Below are positions 1 to 11,991 of a stretch of DNA of 64,000 bases, piece by piece (the first letter of the stretch is position 1; each line of letters begins with the position of its first letter). Both the position numbers and the translations under genes were made by a program. The notes beneath the pieces were generated by a model, which ran no database searches, had not been told where the DNA came from, and saw nothing but the letters and a program-made list of their open reading frames with translations. Source of the stretch: Athripsodes cinereus. Its lineage: Eukaryota > Arthropoda > Insecta > Trichoptera > Leptoceridae. The stretch spans positions 7,006,001 to 7,070,000 of the forward strand of contig OX388318.1 in the NCBI GenBank assembly GCA_947579605.1, given 5' to 3'.

Positions 1-1751
1 TCCATACTCAACAGGTGCTGCCGTTGATGGATCAATAGCGACATTTTCATTGACGTTTAAAACACATCCAAAAATATACAACCTGTACAAAAGATAACCG
101 GATACTTTTACTGTGTGATAATCACGAGAGTCATGTTACTATTCAAGCTGTAAATTACTCTAGAGAAAATGGCATTGTTTGTCTTTCTTCTCTGCCACAT
201 ACAGCACACAAGTTGCAGCCATTAGATATAGGCATATTTGGCACATTTAAGGCCAAATTAAAAATAGCGTATAACGATTGGCATGTTTCAAACCCAGGAA
301 AAAATTTTACCAAAATTGTGTAAAATAGCTTATTTTGAATCATTAACGTCAAAGAATATAACAAAAGCATTTGACAAACCTGGAATATGGCCACTTAATA
401 AATTGATTTTTTGTGATGCAGGTTTTGCTCCTGTTGAAGCTTACTTATCTCAGCCAGAACCTCTTGATGCTCCTACAGTCAACAATATATCTATTCAAGT
501 AAAATTCGAGCCACAAGTTATCTCAAAAAGTACACAAATTTGGTTCTTCATTGCTAACACAAGAAGATTCATCAACTTTTACCATGCCAGAGATGATTCA
601 ACCTTACCCCACAATTACCAAAAAATCAAAACAATCACAGAAAGGAAGACAACCAGGTCAATCAAGAGTATATACCTACTGATAAACCGGAAAAATTAAG
701 ACTCGAAGAAATTGCTAAATAAATAAATAAATAATAAAATAAAATAAACTTTATTGTGACAATAATAATTACATTGTACAAAAGGCGGGTTTATTGCCAA
801 ATGGCAATTTCTGCCAACCAACCTGATGTTGAAAAGAAATAAGAAAAATTATAAAGTACATGCCAGAACCATAGAAGAATACAAAATAATAAATAAATAT
901 AATAATAATAATAAATATACCCATACAAAATATACCATATTCAAGAAATACATAAATAAATAAATATTGAACATGCATAAAGTGGAATGGGGAAGGGGGA
1001 CAAGGAAGGGGATGGAATTATGATGGGTTATTGAGGGCAAGATAGTGATGTTTCAGTCTACTTTTGAAAATGGAAATTGAAGGAGCAAGTCTGATCAATA
1101 AAGGCAAATCATTCCATAACCGAGCTGCATGTATAGTGAAGGAAGATGTGACAAATGATGTTCGATGAGTGGGAATAGTTAACGTACCAAGTGCACCAGA
1201 ACGAAACGAATTTTTAAAAATCTAAAGAGTTAAAAAAAATGAACACGAGAGGAAGAAGAAGGGAAAAGAAATCAAACGGGCCATAAATCTATTAGATGAC
1301 ACAGATTACTCCATTAGTTTGAAAACTATTGGTTAAAAAAAGAAAACTGTCGAGAGTGATAGGAGTGAAGCTGATTCCCATTTAAGTTTAAGAGAAAGTT
1401 TTGCATCGCCTGAAGATATGTTGATTGACTCTGACAATCAATCTCCTGCCTTGATTAATCTCGACATGATACAAGATGGATGCTTTATTTTAGTGAAATT
1501 TGAAAAAAAAAATCAGTTGTTCATTACAATGCAAGGTGATTCGTCACTATAGTAACACTGAATACAAAGTGAGCTTTTTAAGGAGTAAACTCAAGTGCTG
1601 GAGTTTTGTATTCCCAATAATTAAGGATGAAGCTACAGTTGATTTTAATGACATTCTTTTAATTTTACTGACTCCTAAAGAAGCCGCTAGTGCCAGAACT
1701 GCAGATATTCTTAATTTTTCTACTGATCTTAGTGGCTATAATGTTGAATGA
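1..1751 (+). pseudogene. Decayed pogo/jerky-like (DDE_1) transposase gene, 5' end outside window
   Basis: The sequence reads into a DDE_1 transposase of the pogo/Tigger/jerky type. The second catalytic Asp lies in a CDNHESHV motif near 114-137, followed by SLPHTAHKLQPLD and a WPLNKLIF segment near 390-410. The frame shifts near 290 and again near 530-560, where the typical tail (PTDKPEKLRLEEIAK, about 668-718) follows in another frame. The coding sense resumes after a foreign insertion (about 718-1240) with a charged segment, then a C-terminal domain at 1460-1751 (DGCFILVKFEKK; then, in another frame, FLRSKLKCWSFVFP and a SGYNVE end). At least three frameshifts and stops make it non-functional. 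The family in general cuts and pastes DNA at TA dinucleotides. Assignment to the pogo-like group is from motif recognition only. Confidence 0.75.
718..1240 (-). mobile_element. LINE 3'-end-like insertion inside the pogo-like gene
   Basis: An AATA/AAATAA-rich tail (718-750) is followed by sequence shared with other loci here (compare 5884-6035), including a TTATTGCCAAATGGCAATTT stretch near 790-810. It interrupts the transposase between its LRLEEIAK end and the next charged coding segment at about 1240. I infer a LINE 3'-UTR-type fragment. Exact borders and a target duplication are not clear. Confidence 0.45.
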
Positions 1752-2100
1752 TCTTATTGGTTTTTGGATTTTGTTTGTTTAAGTTCATTTTTTTTTTATT
1801 TATATTCAAATAACTATCACTATGTTTCTAACTATTTAATAATTTTCCACATTTTAAAGCTTACTTGGGATTATATTTTTTTTTCACATATAGCTTTGTT
1901 TTTTCTCTACCACCTTGCACGAAAGTGCCCCACAACATGTACGAAAGTACTCGACCCCAAAAAGTCAGCTGCAGAATATTTTATTGCAGATGTTCCTGAT
2001 TAAGTATATTTTATATTTATTACTGAATTAATTTAGAAGTCATTGGCATAATATGCAATTTGATAGGATCCTGAGATAAATATATTTTGCAAAAACTGTA

Positions 2101-2130
2101 AACTGGACGAATCAGCCCCACCTTCCCCTA
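2101..2130 (-). repeat. Possible terminal repeat of the pogo-like element
   Basis: Read on the minus strand this begins TAGGGGAAGGTGGGGCTGAT, a GC-rich block in AT-rich surroundings about 380 bp past the transposase C-terminus. It may be the 3' terminal inverted repeat; the partner would lie left of the window. The 1752-2100 stretch before it is AT-rich with nothing recognised. Confidence 0.35.
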
Positions 2131-2774
2131 TATTACATTTTTAGGAAAAACCAGTAAAATATAATTTCAATAAACTTATTAACAATTTCATTATTTTTTC
2201 CTTTTGTTTTTGAAATTTTAAGTATAAAACAAATTAAGGCTTCAAATCCCGTGTATTTCATTATGAATCTTGTAAAAGACGGTTCAAATTGTGGATTGCG
2301 AGAGAATATTTAATAATAATTTCAATGAACACAAAAAACAACACAGATATAAAAATATATAGTCCATTTTATAAAAACTCAAATCTAAACATCCTCCTTA
2401 TAGAGACAAGTCTAGTGTAAAGTAGGGTAATTTTACAATTTTTTTACAAAAGTTTTGTGTTCAGAGCATGTGGGATGTGAAAACATCTGAACAGACACAT
2501 TTTATTTTATGAGAAACATTATTTCTGTGGTATTTTCTAAGGTCGGTTTTATCAATTAAATAATACTGAACGTATGAACCGCGCTTTGTCAATCTGGTTC
2601 GTAATGTCGTGTCTATGGTTTATAATCAAAGTTCTTTAGCCTTGCCGTTTTATCAAAATACATAGATAAAATGTTTTACTTTTATTAAAATATTATAATG
2701 TTAGAAAATTAAAATGGATTTTTGTAGTTTCTCCCTGTGAAGTAAAGAATATGTCTCTCACTGTTTTCTTTAAG
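2131..2774. other. AT-rich intergenic sequence, nothing recognised
   Basis: I see no coding pattern, terminal repeats or structured RNA in this stretch. Confidence 0.5.
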
Positions 2775-2945
2775 TTATCGAGTGTTCTGTAAAAGCCAGG
2801 TAATCATAAAACATTTCTTTTCAGCATCGAGGTATGCCACCCATCTTGAATGTCTTTACTTTTATTGGCACAAAGAGAATGGCCTTCATATTAATCAAAT
2901 TCAGTTAGTTCGCTGGCTACCCCACTTGTAGAAAATGTTGTAATG
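2775..2945 (+). repeat. Dispersed repeat family, copy 1
   Basis: It carries the blocks GTATGCCACCCAT and GTTAGTTCGCTGGCTACCCC found in the same order at 14240-14435. Similar blocks occur at 24060-24195, 26890-26970, 29285-29480 (reverse), 59255-59370 (reverse) and 60100-60175. No coding content; the class is unknown. Confidence 0.6.
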
Positions 2946-3156
2946 CTATGAATGAATGATATAAAAAAAATATGCAGACTTCTGGAATAAACTCACCCAT
3001 TGCATAAAATTATTTGTGCCATATCATGTTGTTACGAAGTATCTTCTCTCGCTCCGTACTGTGAATGTGATTTTGACCCTGTTGAACGCCATACAAAAAA
3101 TATAGTTTTGCTCTAAAGAGAGATATAACTCTTCGTTCACCAAGCATTGTAGACAC

Positions 3157-4625
3157 TAGTGATGGGCGATATATCGATATACGATTCGATTATATCGATA
3201 GTTCAGAACAATGCGATTATTCGATAGTATCGGAGCAAGTCGATTATTTTAATCGATTATTATATCGATTATTATAAGTCGATTATAACATCGATTATTA
3301 TAAGTCGATTATAACATCGATATAATATATCGACTTGCACAAGTCGATTATAAATGTTCGACTTTTGATCTACCCCTTCAATAATTCGACTTCGACTCGT
3401 GTTAGTCGGTTCATAGAATTCGATTTCAATACAAGTTGATACTTGCTACTAAAAGTATAGTTGGATATATACGGATGAACCATGGCCAATATGCATTTAG
3501 GTACCTACCTACCTATAAGTATAATACAATATTATATTCATACACGATGCCGTGCCGGACAACACCACAACGATGATGCAGTCAGTCAAATGATTAGTGA
3601 TCGCTCCATTCCTTGCAATTTTTATAACCTAATAGGAAAACCAAGTAACTGCCAGAAAATAATAATTTAGGAATAATTTAAACTTCTAAGATAAAATTTT
3701 GTGGAAGATTTTATTTTTATTTATTTATTCATTCATTCTTAACTGTACATTGATTACAAACAATTACATAAAAGGTATACATTCAATACGTATTTTTATT
3801 TTAATAAGGGACAATAATTACATAAAAAAATACATGCATTACAATGTTTCATAATATAAAATCATATAACCTAGGTCCTAAAATACTCCCGAACATGGAT
3901 TGAAATATAATTTCCGCTATATTACTAAGCTAATGAAAATGAGTGGATAGCAACAAATACAAGTATTAATTATAATAAATACAAAATTACTATACCTACA
4001 TATTTTTATTGTTTAGCAGATGTAAGTGATGTCTATTTATTGTACGGTACGGTATTTAAGTAGTTCACGTAAAAATAAGTTGACGAGTAGAAGTAGGTAC
4101 ATTGTCTGCTTATTCTCCGAAAATACTTTGCTTTACTTGATTAATAAATTTCTTCGTTAGATTATATGTAATATCTTTTAAAGAGCGTTACTAGGTTTTA
4201 CTATTAAGCTGTCTACAAGTAGAAGATCTCTTAGTAAAAAGAGAGACACTACTCGCGTAGTTACCTGAACAATTTTGTAGGCAATATTAATATGAGAACG
4301 TGAGCATTCACATTTCACAACCGCATCCTTCAACGCATAAAAACAAACTGAAATAAAGCGTGAGGAAGTGAGAGGGGAATAGATGCGTACGTTTCGTTGA
4401 ATCGTTGACGATAGTTTTGTACTTCGTTTTTCCGAATATAATACGAAAATAACCGACTTCAAAATAATCGATGTTTGTGTTATTCATATCGCGCTACAAA
4501 TAATCGATACTACTTCGATATATCGATTATTTTTTACAAGCTAAGTCGATTATTTATATCGATTGTGAATTGTGAACGACTTCGATTATTTCGATTGTAA
4601 AATATGATACTATCGCCCATCACTA
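3157..4625. mobile_element. Non-autonomous hAT element with 8-bp target duplication
   Basis: The ends are perfect 15-bp inverted repeats (TAGTGATGGGCGATA at 3157-3171, its complement at 4611-4625). They are flanked on both sides by the same 8 bp, GTAGACAC (3149-3156 and 4626-4633). The first bases fit the hAT tip pattern YARNG, and the duplication fits the hAT pattern nTnnnnAn. Both ends are packed with TCGATTAT/ATCGAT motifs (3175-3360 and 4460-4600), probably subterminal transposase-binding repeats. The interior (1.47 kb in all) has no transposase ORF and carries a LINE-tail-like patch near 3700-3850. Confidence 0.88.
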
Positions 4626-4633
4626 GTAGACAC

Positions 4634-5037
4634 GGCTAATAATGACTTGTTTTGTATGAAATTGAAACTCCCCTAATCAAATTTTATGACCTTTTTGACC
4701 TATACCAAGAATAATAAGTAAATAGAGAATGATGACTGACATGATTGATAAGAGGAAAGAATCAGTCTTTTAGTATTTTGATAACCCTATATAATATATT
4801 TATACAGAAGCAAAATAATAAAACATATAGAATGTCCTCCTCGAACCCACAAAGTATTCCCCTTACACATACGTATTTATAGGATAAATATTTATCACCC
4901 AGAAAACCTATCGACTTTATAACCTATCATATTAGCAAACCAAAATTTTATTTATTATCAAAATCTGGCAAATAATGAAAATACAAGACAACATAATTTG
5001 TTAGTAATTACAAATAACATTATCAATTATCTATCTA
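4634..5037. other. AT-rich spacer, nothing recognised
   Basis: No coding or repeat structure was recognised. Confidence 0.5.
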
Positions 5038-5330
5038 TACCCTCACGCCGTGTCCCACTTGGGGGTGGGCAGAGAGAACGGAACGCCATATAGATCTATC
5101 CTTACATACTTCTTTCACTTTGTCTACATTCTACCAGTTTCTCATAAATGCACGCCAAATTCTCTTTACTCAAAACGCAGCTGTCCTTAAGAATTTGATC
5201 CACGTGATAAAGCTATGTGGTTTTTGGATGTCTGTGCTTCCTCACACCCCCTCTTTCAGATAAATACACCCTGTTCATCATCCTTTCATTGTGCATTTGC
5301 TCAACATGTCCAAACCATCGTAACTTGTTT
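5038..5330 (-). mobile_element. LINE 3' coding-end fragment, relative of the satellite monomer
   Basis: Read on the minus strand it encodes RWFGHVEQMH near the start and ILKDSCVLS further on, a pattern typical of the C-terminal end of insect LINE reverse transcriptases, with scattered stops. Its second half aligns by eye to the ~242-bp satellite monomer at 35163-55045 in the same order: GTGTGAGGAAGC, a TCACGTG block, ATTCTTAAGGA, GTAAGGATAGAT, TTCCGTTCTCTCTG, CACTTGGG counterparts and GTGAGGGTATAG. It is a single dispersed copy that extends upstream of the monomer unit. Confidence 0.75.
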
Positions 5331-5883
5331 ATACATTTATCAATTGCTTACATTAAATTATAAAAATGTATGATTTTGGTGTAAGCAAACTGTTATATGA
5401 AATGATTTAGAATTTGTAGCTCTAATATTTGGAGCTCTATGGTGTTTCACAATCCTCAATTTTTTCTTGAAAATATTTATATATCAAAAGACATTTATTT
5501 TCAACTCAGCAGGAATGAGTTATGTCACCTATGCTGAATATCTTCTTTTTATAGCATAGTACAACCTGTATGTTTATTACATATACTTACAGTAAGTTAA
5601 CTGGCTTCCCCACTTGTGGTATATGGCTGTGGTATGTGGTATATGGCTTCCCCACTTGATGGTGTAGATATGTACATAGATTTCTAAAGTTATGGCAAAA
5701 AATAATGATTTTTCAAGTGTTGGATGTATATCATCTTGTATCTCAATAAAATGAGGACTTCAAACCTCATTTTTCCTCAGTCGGTGTTATCATCTACACA
5801 TAAAAAAATCTATATTATCTATATGCATGTACAATTGCATGAACATTGCAATTAATAATATTAGTCACATTTTGTTTAGCGTA
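5331..5883. other. AT-rich spacer with a short dispersed-repeat piece
   Basis: Around 5590-5660 there is GTTAACTGGCTTCCCCACTTG, resembling the CTGGCTACCCCACTTG block of the dispersed family at 2775-2945, partly duplicated within 60 bp. Otherwise nothing was recognised. Confidence 0.4.
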
Positions 5884-6035
5884 AATAATTATTTATTTAT
5901 TTATTTTATTCTTCACTGTACATTGGTTACAATATTACCTACAGAATAAAACAGTGTCATGAAAATAACAGTTTTACAATTCAATTTACAGAGGGCGAGT
6001 TTATCACTAAAATGCAATGTCTTCCAACTAACTAT
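5884..6035 (-). repeat. LINE 3'-tail-like repeat
   Basis: A TTTATTTATTTA tract is followed by CTTCACTGTACATTGGTTAC and a block ending in TCTTCCAACTAAC. The ACTGTACATTGRTTAC block recurs at 3748 and 60038, and the later part resembles 780-825. On the minus strand the tract would be the AATAAA-type tail of a LINE. Confidence 0.45.
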
Positions 6036-7083
6036 TATATATTATTTATTCTGTGGAAAACCTGGCAAAGATTTGGTTGTCCACTCTTTTTACAGTGGTA
6101 CACACTCTCACTGGTTTAATTAATAACCCTCTCACAACCAAATTAAATTGAAGAGCCTTGGAATAATTCTTTAAATGTACAATGAATAAGCGAAAAAAAA
6201 AAGATTTTTGTTGAAATAATTTTTTAATTACCACTTACTGTTTTTAAGGATGTCGCATTTGTTTGTACAAGGATATCGGCAGTTCAAGGACGTATTCAAA
6301 ATCTATGAAGTTGTTATTAATATTATTTTATCCACAAACATCATTAATAAAATATGGAAAATATGGACGCATGAAATGATAGCACCTATTTCAATTTTCT
6401 AATCAAAGGTCGTAAATGTGGAAATTGTGGCCAAAAAATTAAAATAAAAGTTTGGGAATGAATTACACATCAAATATGTGACTTCATCAGAAAATTCTTA
6501 TTCCACTTTATAAAACCAAGCTTTCTAAATAATTCCCGCATATAATATAAATTCTTTACCAACCAGGCGATTTTTGAAAAATTCAATTCTTCATGTTCTC
6601 GTACGGGCACACTGGTAACCAGAGGGTTAAACCATTCCAGCAGTTATGTATCTAATTTTTGTCTGCTCAACATTATTATTATTATTGAGGAGAAATCATA
6701 TTCTACTGGGATCATTTTTGCCCACTGCAATCTGGGCAAAAAACTTTAACAACAGTGCTTCCACATTCCTTATCCTGATAACTTATCAATAGAAGTTTGT
6801 GTTTTATTAGTCAACCTCAAAGGGATCACCACAAAGGAAATGACAGAATGATATGTGAATATAGATACCACATTCCTCATTTCCATTTTAGATGGTGAAT
6901 AATAATTTATATTGATTAAATAAACTGCACACATTCTATCCTATACTTAATATTCATGTTACATTGTCGTTTATATTACAAATTTATTTATAAACTGTTA
7001 CAAGTACGTTTAACTTATATCTAAACATTGTTGTTGTGTTGTGGTTGCACGCACAACAACATGGTATACAAAGCTGAGTGCTG
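6036..7083. other. Spacer, nothing recognised
   Basis: AT-rich sequence without a convincing open frame, terminal repeats or RNA gene. A short hairpin occurs near 7029-7062 (GTTGTTGTG paired with GCACAACAAC). Confidence 0.45.
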
Positions 7084-7087
7084 TTAA

Positions 7088-7621
7088 CCCATTCACCATT
7101 AATAATATGACATAATTTGTTAATTAAAAATCTCAACACTAAACTTCACATAAAATTAAAATGGTACAACATAGAACTATATTTTTATTTGGATATTTGT
7201 TTAACCTCCAACTCCAGGCAACTAAGTTTTGGAAGGGTATGGTATTTTTTGAAATATTCTGACATGTGGAGAGCCACCAAGCATTTTTCTTTTTCAGTAA
7301 TGAACACTTTTTACAAAGCCTGGATGGGTTTTGTTTGACAGGATTTGGAGAAATTTGTCTAGGAAAATGTGCCCATTGTATAGCCTGTAATCGTAAAGGG
7401 CGTGCTCCTCCATATGCCCTTCCTCGCCTATTGTATGGTGGTAGCGTAATTTCTCTAATATGTCTTCGCTATATGCCAACCTTTGCACATTAAATATATT
7501 TTTATGTAATGCATAGGTCTTATACGAGGCCATGTTGGCCAAACAAAAAAAAATTGTATCCTTTTTTTATGCATTAAATGTTTAAGTAGAGGCAGAAACG
7601 CCGGCTTGGTGTGTCAATGGG
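7088..7621 (-). mobile_element. Truncated piggyBac-like element, left copy
   Basis: The element is bounded by TTAA on both sides (7084-7087, 7622-7625) with tips CCCATT/AATGGG, as in piggyBac. On the minus strand, 7294-7542 encodes an 82-residue piece (starting MANMASYKTYALHK) that matches the + strand product of the copy at 12622-12879. Downstream sense sequence contains the decayed cysteine-rich C-terminal end. Only the transposase C-terminal region is present, so the copy is non-autonomous. Confidence 0.78.
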
Positions 7622-7625
7622 TTAA

Positions 7626-8284
7626 ATCACATAATCAACTCAGTTAACTGTTAGTCTGTTAAAGTAAAGTTAACATTGTTACTTGTTAAGTAGCTTCATT
7701 TATTGTTATTGAAAATATAACTCAAACTACAATTTTTAATCATTGCAGTCGATTGCAGGAGCTAAAAAGTAAAAAAATATTGTTGACACTTTTTCAAAAA
7801 ACTGTTACCTGTCATGGGTACCAAGTCGCAAAAAATCGCTGAGGGACGCATATAGGATTGGATGTTGTGTCGGCCATTTTGTAAGATGGTCCTGATGACA
7901 CACGTGCATAATGTAGAAACAAAACACCTTTTCAACAAATCCAAACTGCATATTCTGGCAAGGAGCCAAGTCTCGTACCATATGTAAAAGCATGAGCCAA
8001 GTCTCTGTCTTTTTCATTTGAATGATTGTAAAAAATTTGAGAGTATATTCATTTTAAGTTTTATTAAACTCAAGGCTTGGTTAAGATTACTCTTTAAACC
8101 TAGGTAACATTCCCGATTCCTCTGTGTCATGTTTGACATCACATGACTTAAAATTTTTGAAAGTTGTATTATTATAGTTCAACTCAATATTTTCCACTAT
8201 TGAAATCAATTTTTTTTTATGATTTCATACAACTCCTGTGTTTTCAAATTGGAAAGATGTCATCTGATGTAGTTCAATGGAAAC
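7626..8284. other. Spacer between piggyBac remnant and LTR element
   Basis: I found no recognisable gene. Short minus-strand open frames at 7762-8017 show no motif I know. Confidence 0.45.
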
Positions 8285-8417
8285 TGTGATATTTTATTTA
8301 TTTTCTTTAACACCAACACACAAACACACCTCCCTTAACCTCACAATCCAACTGACACTTCTTTTCCCTCCAACCACCAACCATAGACACCGCACCATAA
8401 ACACACTAACATCACCA
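8285..8417 (-). repeat. 3' LTR of the LTR retrotransposon
   Basis: A 133-bp unit beginning TGTGATATTTTATTTATTTT and ending CATCACCA is repeated at 11992-12124 with very few differences. The TG...CA ends fit an LTR. The element reads on the minus strand, so this is its 3' LTR. Next to it (8418-8430) lies a purine-rich minus-strand tract (ATGGGGGCGTC), a plausible polypurine tract. Confidence 0.85.
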
Positions 8418-11400
8418 GACGCCCCCATGATGTCTACATCACATTACATAGTCCTCAAACCATCTAGGAGGCCTTGGTTGTCTCTCACATTGATTAGTCT
8501 CTATACGCTTATTAGAGTTTATTCCTCTCTCCTGATCATCTTCAGAGTCACATTCACTTTCTTCAAACATCTCCCAACCTCTTGGTGCACTGTTTTGTCC
8601 AACCGCATTAGAAGTGTCATCAAAAGTACTCTTGCTTTTGGATAACACATCATTAGTAATGACTCTTCGTAGGTCCAGCACGTGTCGTGGCATCCCATCG
8701 ACCTCCACAGTGTTCTGCGATATTAACGCTGTAACACAGCCTTCTTTCCACTTAGTTATGCAGTTGACCTCACTTGGTTTGACACACACTCTATCTCCAA
8801 CACAAAATGGTGGTAATTTCTGTACAGGTAGTTGGTGAGATATTACCTCTGGGTGTCACCATTCATAAGAATGTAATAACTCACATTGTGCCTTCTTTTC
8901 GAGTCTCCCACTGAAAGATTATACCAGAAGACAATCTGCAGAGGCGATTGGCCACTACGTGCAGCTGATCGCTTAATCGTTCTATGATGCCGTTCCACTA
9001 TGCCATTTCCAGACGGTCGATAAGCAGCACGGAAACGTCGTGTAATATTCCACTTATCACACAACTCTGCCAATTGATATGATCTAAACACTTTACTATT
9101 GTCCATAAGAACCTCTGCTGGTAGACCTTGTTCTCTAAATATCTCCTCCAAGTATCTCACTATGATAATATTCTCTCCATATAGCAAATCTACTTGGACC
9201 ATAGTCGATAATGCTTAGATGTGTTCGGTCACCATAATGTGTCACATCTAGTGCCAGACGCTTCCAGTTTTCCTCGACGTTCAGAATCCCTTCTTCATGA
9301 TGTACTGGAGCTGGATCTATTGAACAGCACTAAGAGCATGAACGTACTACTTTCTTGACCTCTTCTGCTGACACATCTGGCTCTACAAGCCTAGCTAATT
9401 GCAATGTTCGCTCAACGCCAAAGTGATGCTGCCTGTGAAGTCTCTCCACACTCAACCCACACCGCTCATAATTTATCTTCTCGCTAGGGATTATGTTGCG
9501 CATCCACCTTTCTGGCACTCTTGTCAAAATATCGGCTTTATTATTTTTTGAACTCACAAATTGAATGTCCAACGTTAAATCAAACTCTTCGATTATATCC
9601 TTCAGCAAACCTAAACGCCTCTGGATTAATAGTTCTGACAACCCTGCGACCTTAACTCTGCAATTTCCTTCTAACATTGAATTTACCCAGCTCACAACTG
9701 TTTTAGAATTACTCATTATCATTAAAGTATTCATGTTCCACTTTACAGCCAAGTTTACCCCCTTGAGCACAGCATCCAACTCGGCTATGTTTATGTGACC
9801 GACATCTGAAGACTTCCTTAACCGTGCTGCATCTTCAACGATATGACTGTCAATTTCTATACTTGTACCGAGAGCAAGTGAACTAGCATCACACCACACC
9901 CTTCCATTCGGAACATCCGGAACCTGCCATCGTCCTCGCATGGGATCTTCCTTCATTACACGTTCTAGGAGATCTTCAATAATTTTCTGTGCCCGTTCCC
10001 CTATCCACTCTTCCCAAGAATGACCATCGCTTATCCTCTTTACATAGCTACAGGCTACACGTAGCCAGCTGCATATTGGATAATGGCCAACCAAACGACC
10101 ACAAATTGAAAACAACTCCCTTCGACTAATCTTTAGGTCAGGTTCCAGGCTTGGAGCATCGTTACCTTGAGAGAATTCTAGATAGCCACATGGTTTCTTT
10201 TCAACTTAAGTCCTAAAACACGTCCACTTTCCAGTTCTTCTGGTAGCTTTGTCTCCAACCCATATGATTTCAAATGAGCCTCCACCCCACCTACACTTAC
10301 TATTGATTCATCCACAAGAATATCATTGATGTAACTATCAGTTCCCTCTCTCACCCTGTCACTGCGCGAAAGCACATAGGTCACAATGGCAGTCATAATT
10401 TTCGGTGCACAGTTCAGGCCAAAGCCTAGACGTGTAAGATAATATGCGTGACCTTTGTGACGGACCGCTTGGTAGCGCCAGAGCTCTTTATCCACTTTCA
10501 TCTGCAAGTACGCCAATCGAAGGTCTAATACCTTCAAGGGTCCTTTGCGTCTTCTCCATCGCCGAATTGTTTCATCACACACGACAATGCCTTCTGCGGT
10601 GTGACAATTCACGTGTTCATTGAGTTCCCGGTAATCTAAAACAGGGCGAACTTTTCCTTTGTTTTGCTGCACGACCGCCATTAGTGGAAGAACTCCCTCG
10701 CCATTATCCTGCTGAGGCACCAGCCAACCTTTCTCTATCCATCGCGCTATCTCCTCGTCGACGCTGCCGGAGTTCATGCTTGAATAACATTCAGTTCCAT
10801 TCGTCAAGGTAGGTGGTTCACTACGCCACTTCCATTTCACAGTCCACACCTCTCCATCAAACTCAGCCGTGAAATCTTTATCCTCTATTATCTCCTTACG
10901 ATTTTCTTCTTGACCGAACTTATCTAAAAATTTGAGACTGTCACCAGTCACAGTTATGCCGTCGAACATCTCAACTACGTCCATTCCAAGGATCACGTCC
11001 ATACCGTCAAACAATTTCTCAGTCACTATGCAATCGACATTCATCTCCAATTACTCAATCTCACCCAAGCAACAGATTTTCCCACACACCCCACCCGCAT
11101 ACCGTCGACACTTACTATGACACAGTTCCCGCTTTTCACTCAACTAGCGAACACTCGCCTCATAACAGATCGTGAACATCCAGTATCTATCAGTGCACGT
11201 GCCTTTCGCCCGTCAACCACTGTGTCTACTATAGGAAGCGCCTTTAATCCTGAACAGAAGAAGCTACCGGCGCACCAGCTCTTCCGCTGCCGTTTCCCTG
11301 CTCACAGTCCCGCGCCAAATGCGCGCCACCGGATGTCCAGCAGTTCAAATTGTTTTTACAATACTTGATCAAGTGAAGACCCCCGCAATGAAAACCGCAA

Positions 11401-11964
11401 TGAAAACAATGTTTACTCTTCTCAGGACGGTTCTGACCAGTTCGTGCTGTTACAACATCCTTGGAGAGGGCCACAACGGGAATATCGCATTCCGCCATAA
11501 GCATCCTCGCTCTCTATAATTGTGGGCAATAGGGCATCCTTTTTTGACAATGCGTGCAATTCGCGAGAAATGGCTGCTGGAAGGCCAACTACATAGGCCT
11601 TTTTAAGCAATTCTTCTGATGTTACTCCTGCCAGACGGGACAATCTCTGCAAATCTGTCATGTAAACATCAACAGGCTCGTCCCGCCAAACTCTTCTAGT
11701 GAACTGCTCATATGCTTGATATTGGTTTGTTGCAAAAGTTGTGACTAAAGCATCTTTGATTTCCTCGACTTTAGCCGTGTTGGGACTGTGCACTTCATTG
11801 TACACTGCAAAAGCAGCACCTTCCAGAAACAGTGGTATAACACTCGGCAAATCATCCAAACCCCTCAACTTTGCAACCAACTCTACTTTTGTTATCCATT
11901 GAATAATATCTCCCTCTCCATCATATGGACGTATTTTATCCCCAATTCCTTTTAGGTTCGCCAT
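8418..11964 (-). pseudogene. Gag-pol of a Ty3/gypsy-like LTR retrotransposon, broken
   Basis: On the minus strand the order is as follows. Gag occupies 11964 down to about 11500, starting MANLKGIGDK just inside the 5' LTR. A zinc-knuckle-like Cys/His region lies at about 11360-11420. Protease (ALIDTGCSRS) is near 11180-11215. Reverse transcriptase is at 10178-11050 (VRPVLDYRELN; catalytic box YIND at about 10336). RNase H (VWCDASSLALG ... SSKNNKADILT) and the integrase HH-CC region are at 9330-10115. The integrase core (VLMDNSKVF, then NGIVERHH) is at 8843-9202. The integrase tail is at 8439-8789 (PRPPRWFEDYVM end). Frames change between gag, protease, RT, RNase H and integrase, and the integrase core is shortened. 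The Asp-to-Asn change in the YxDD box also predicts inactivity. The order RT-RNaseH-integrase indicates the Ty3/gypsy group; I cannot name the clade. Confidence 0.85.
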
Positions 11965-11991
11965 TTATCTTATTTTTATGTCGAAATAGCT

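Noticed and set aside
7762..8017. Overlapping short reverse-strand frames with Cys/His residues
   Set aside because: No spacing typical of zinc fingers and no homologous copy in the window.
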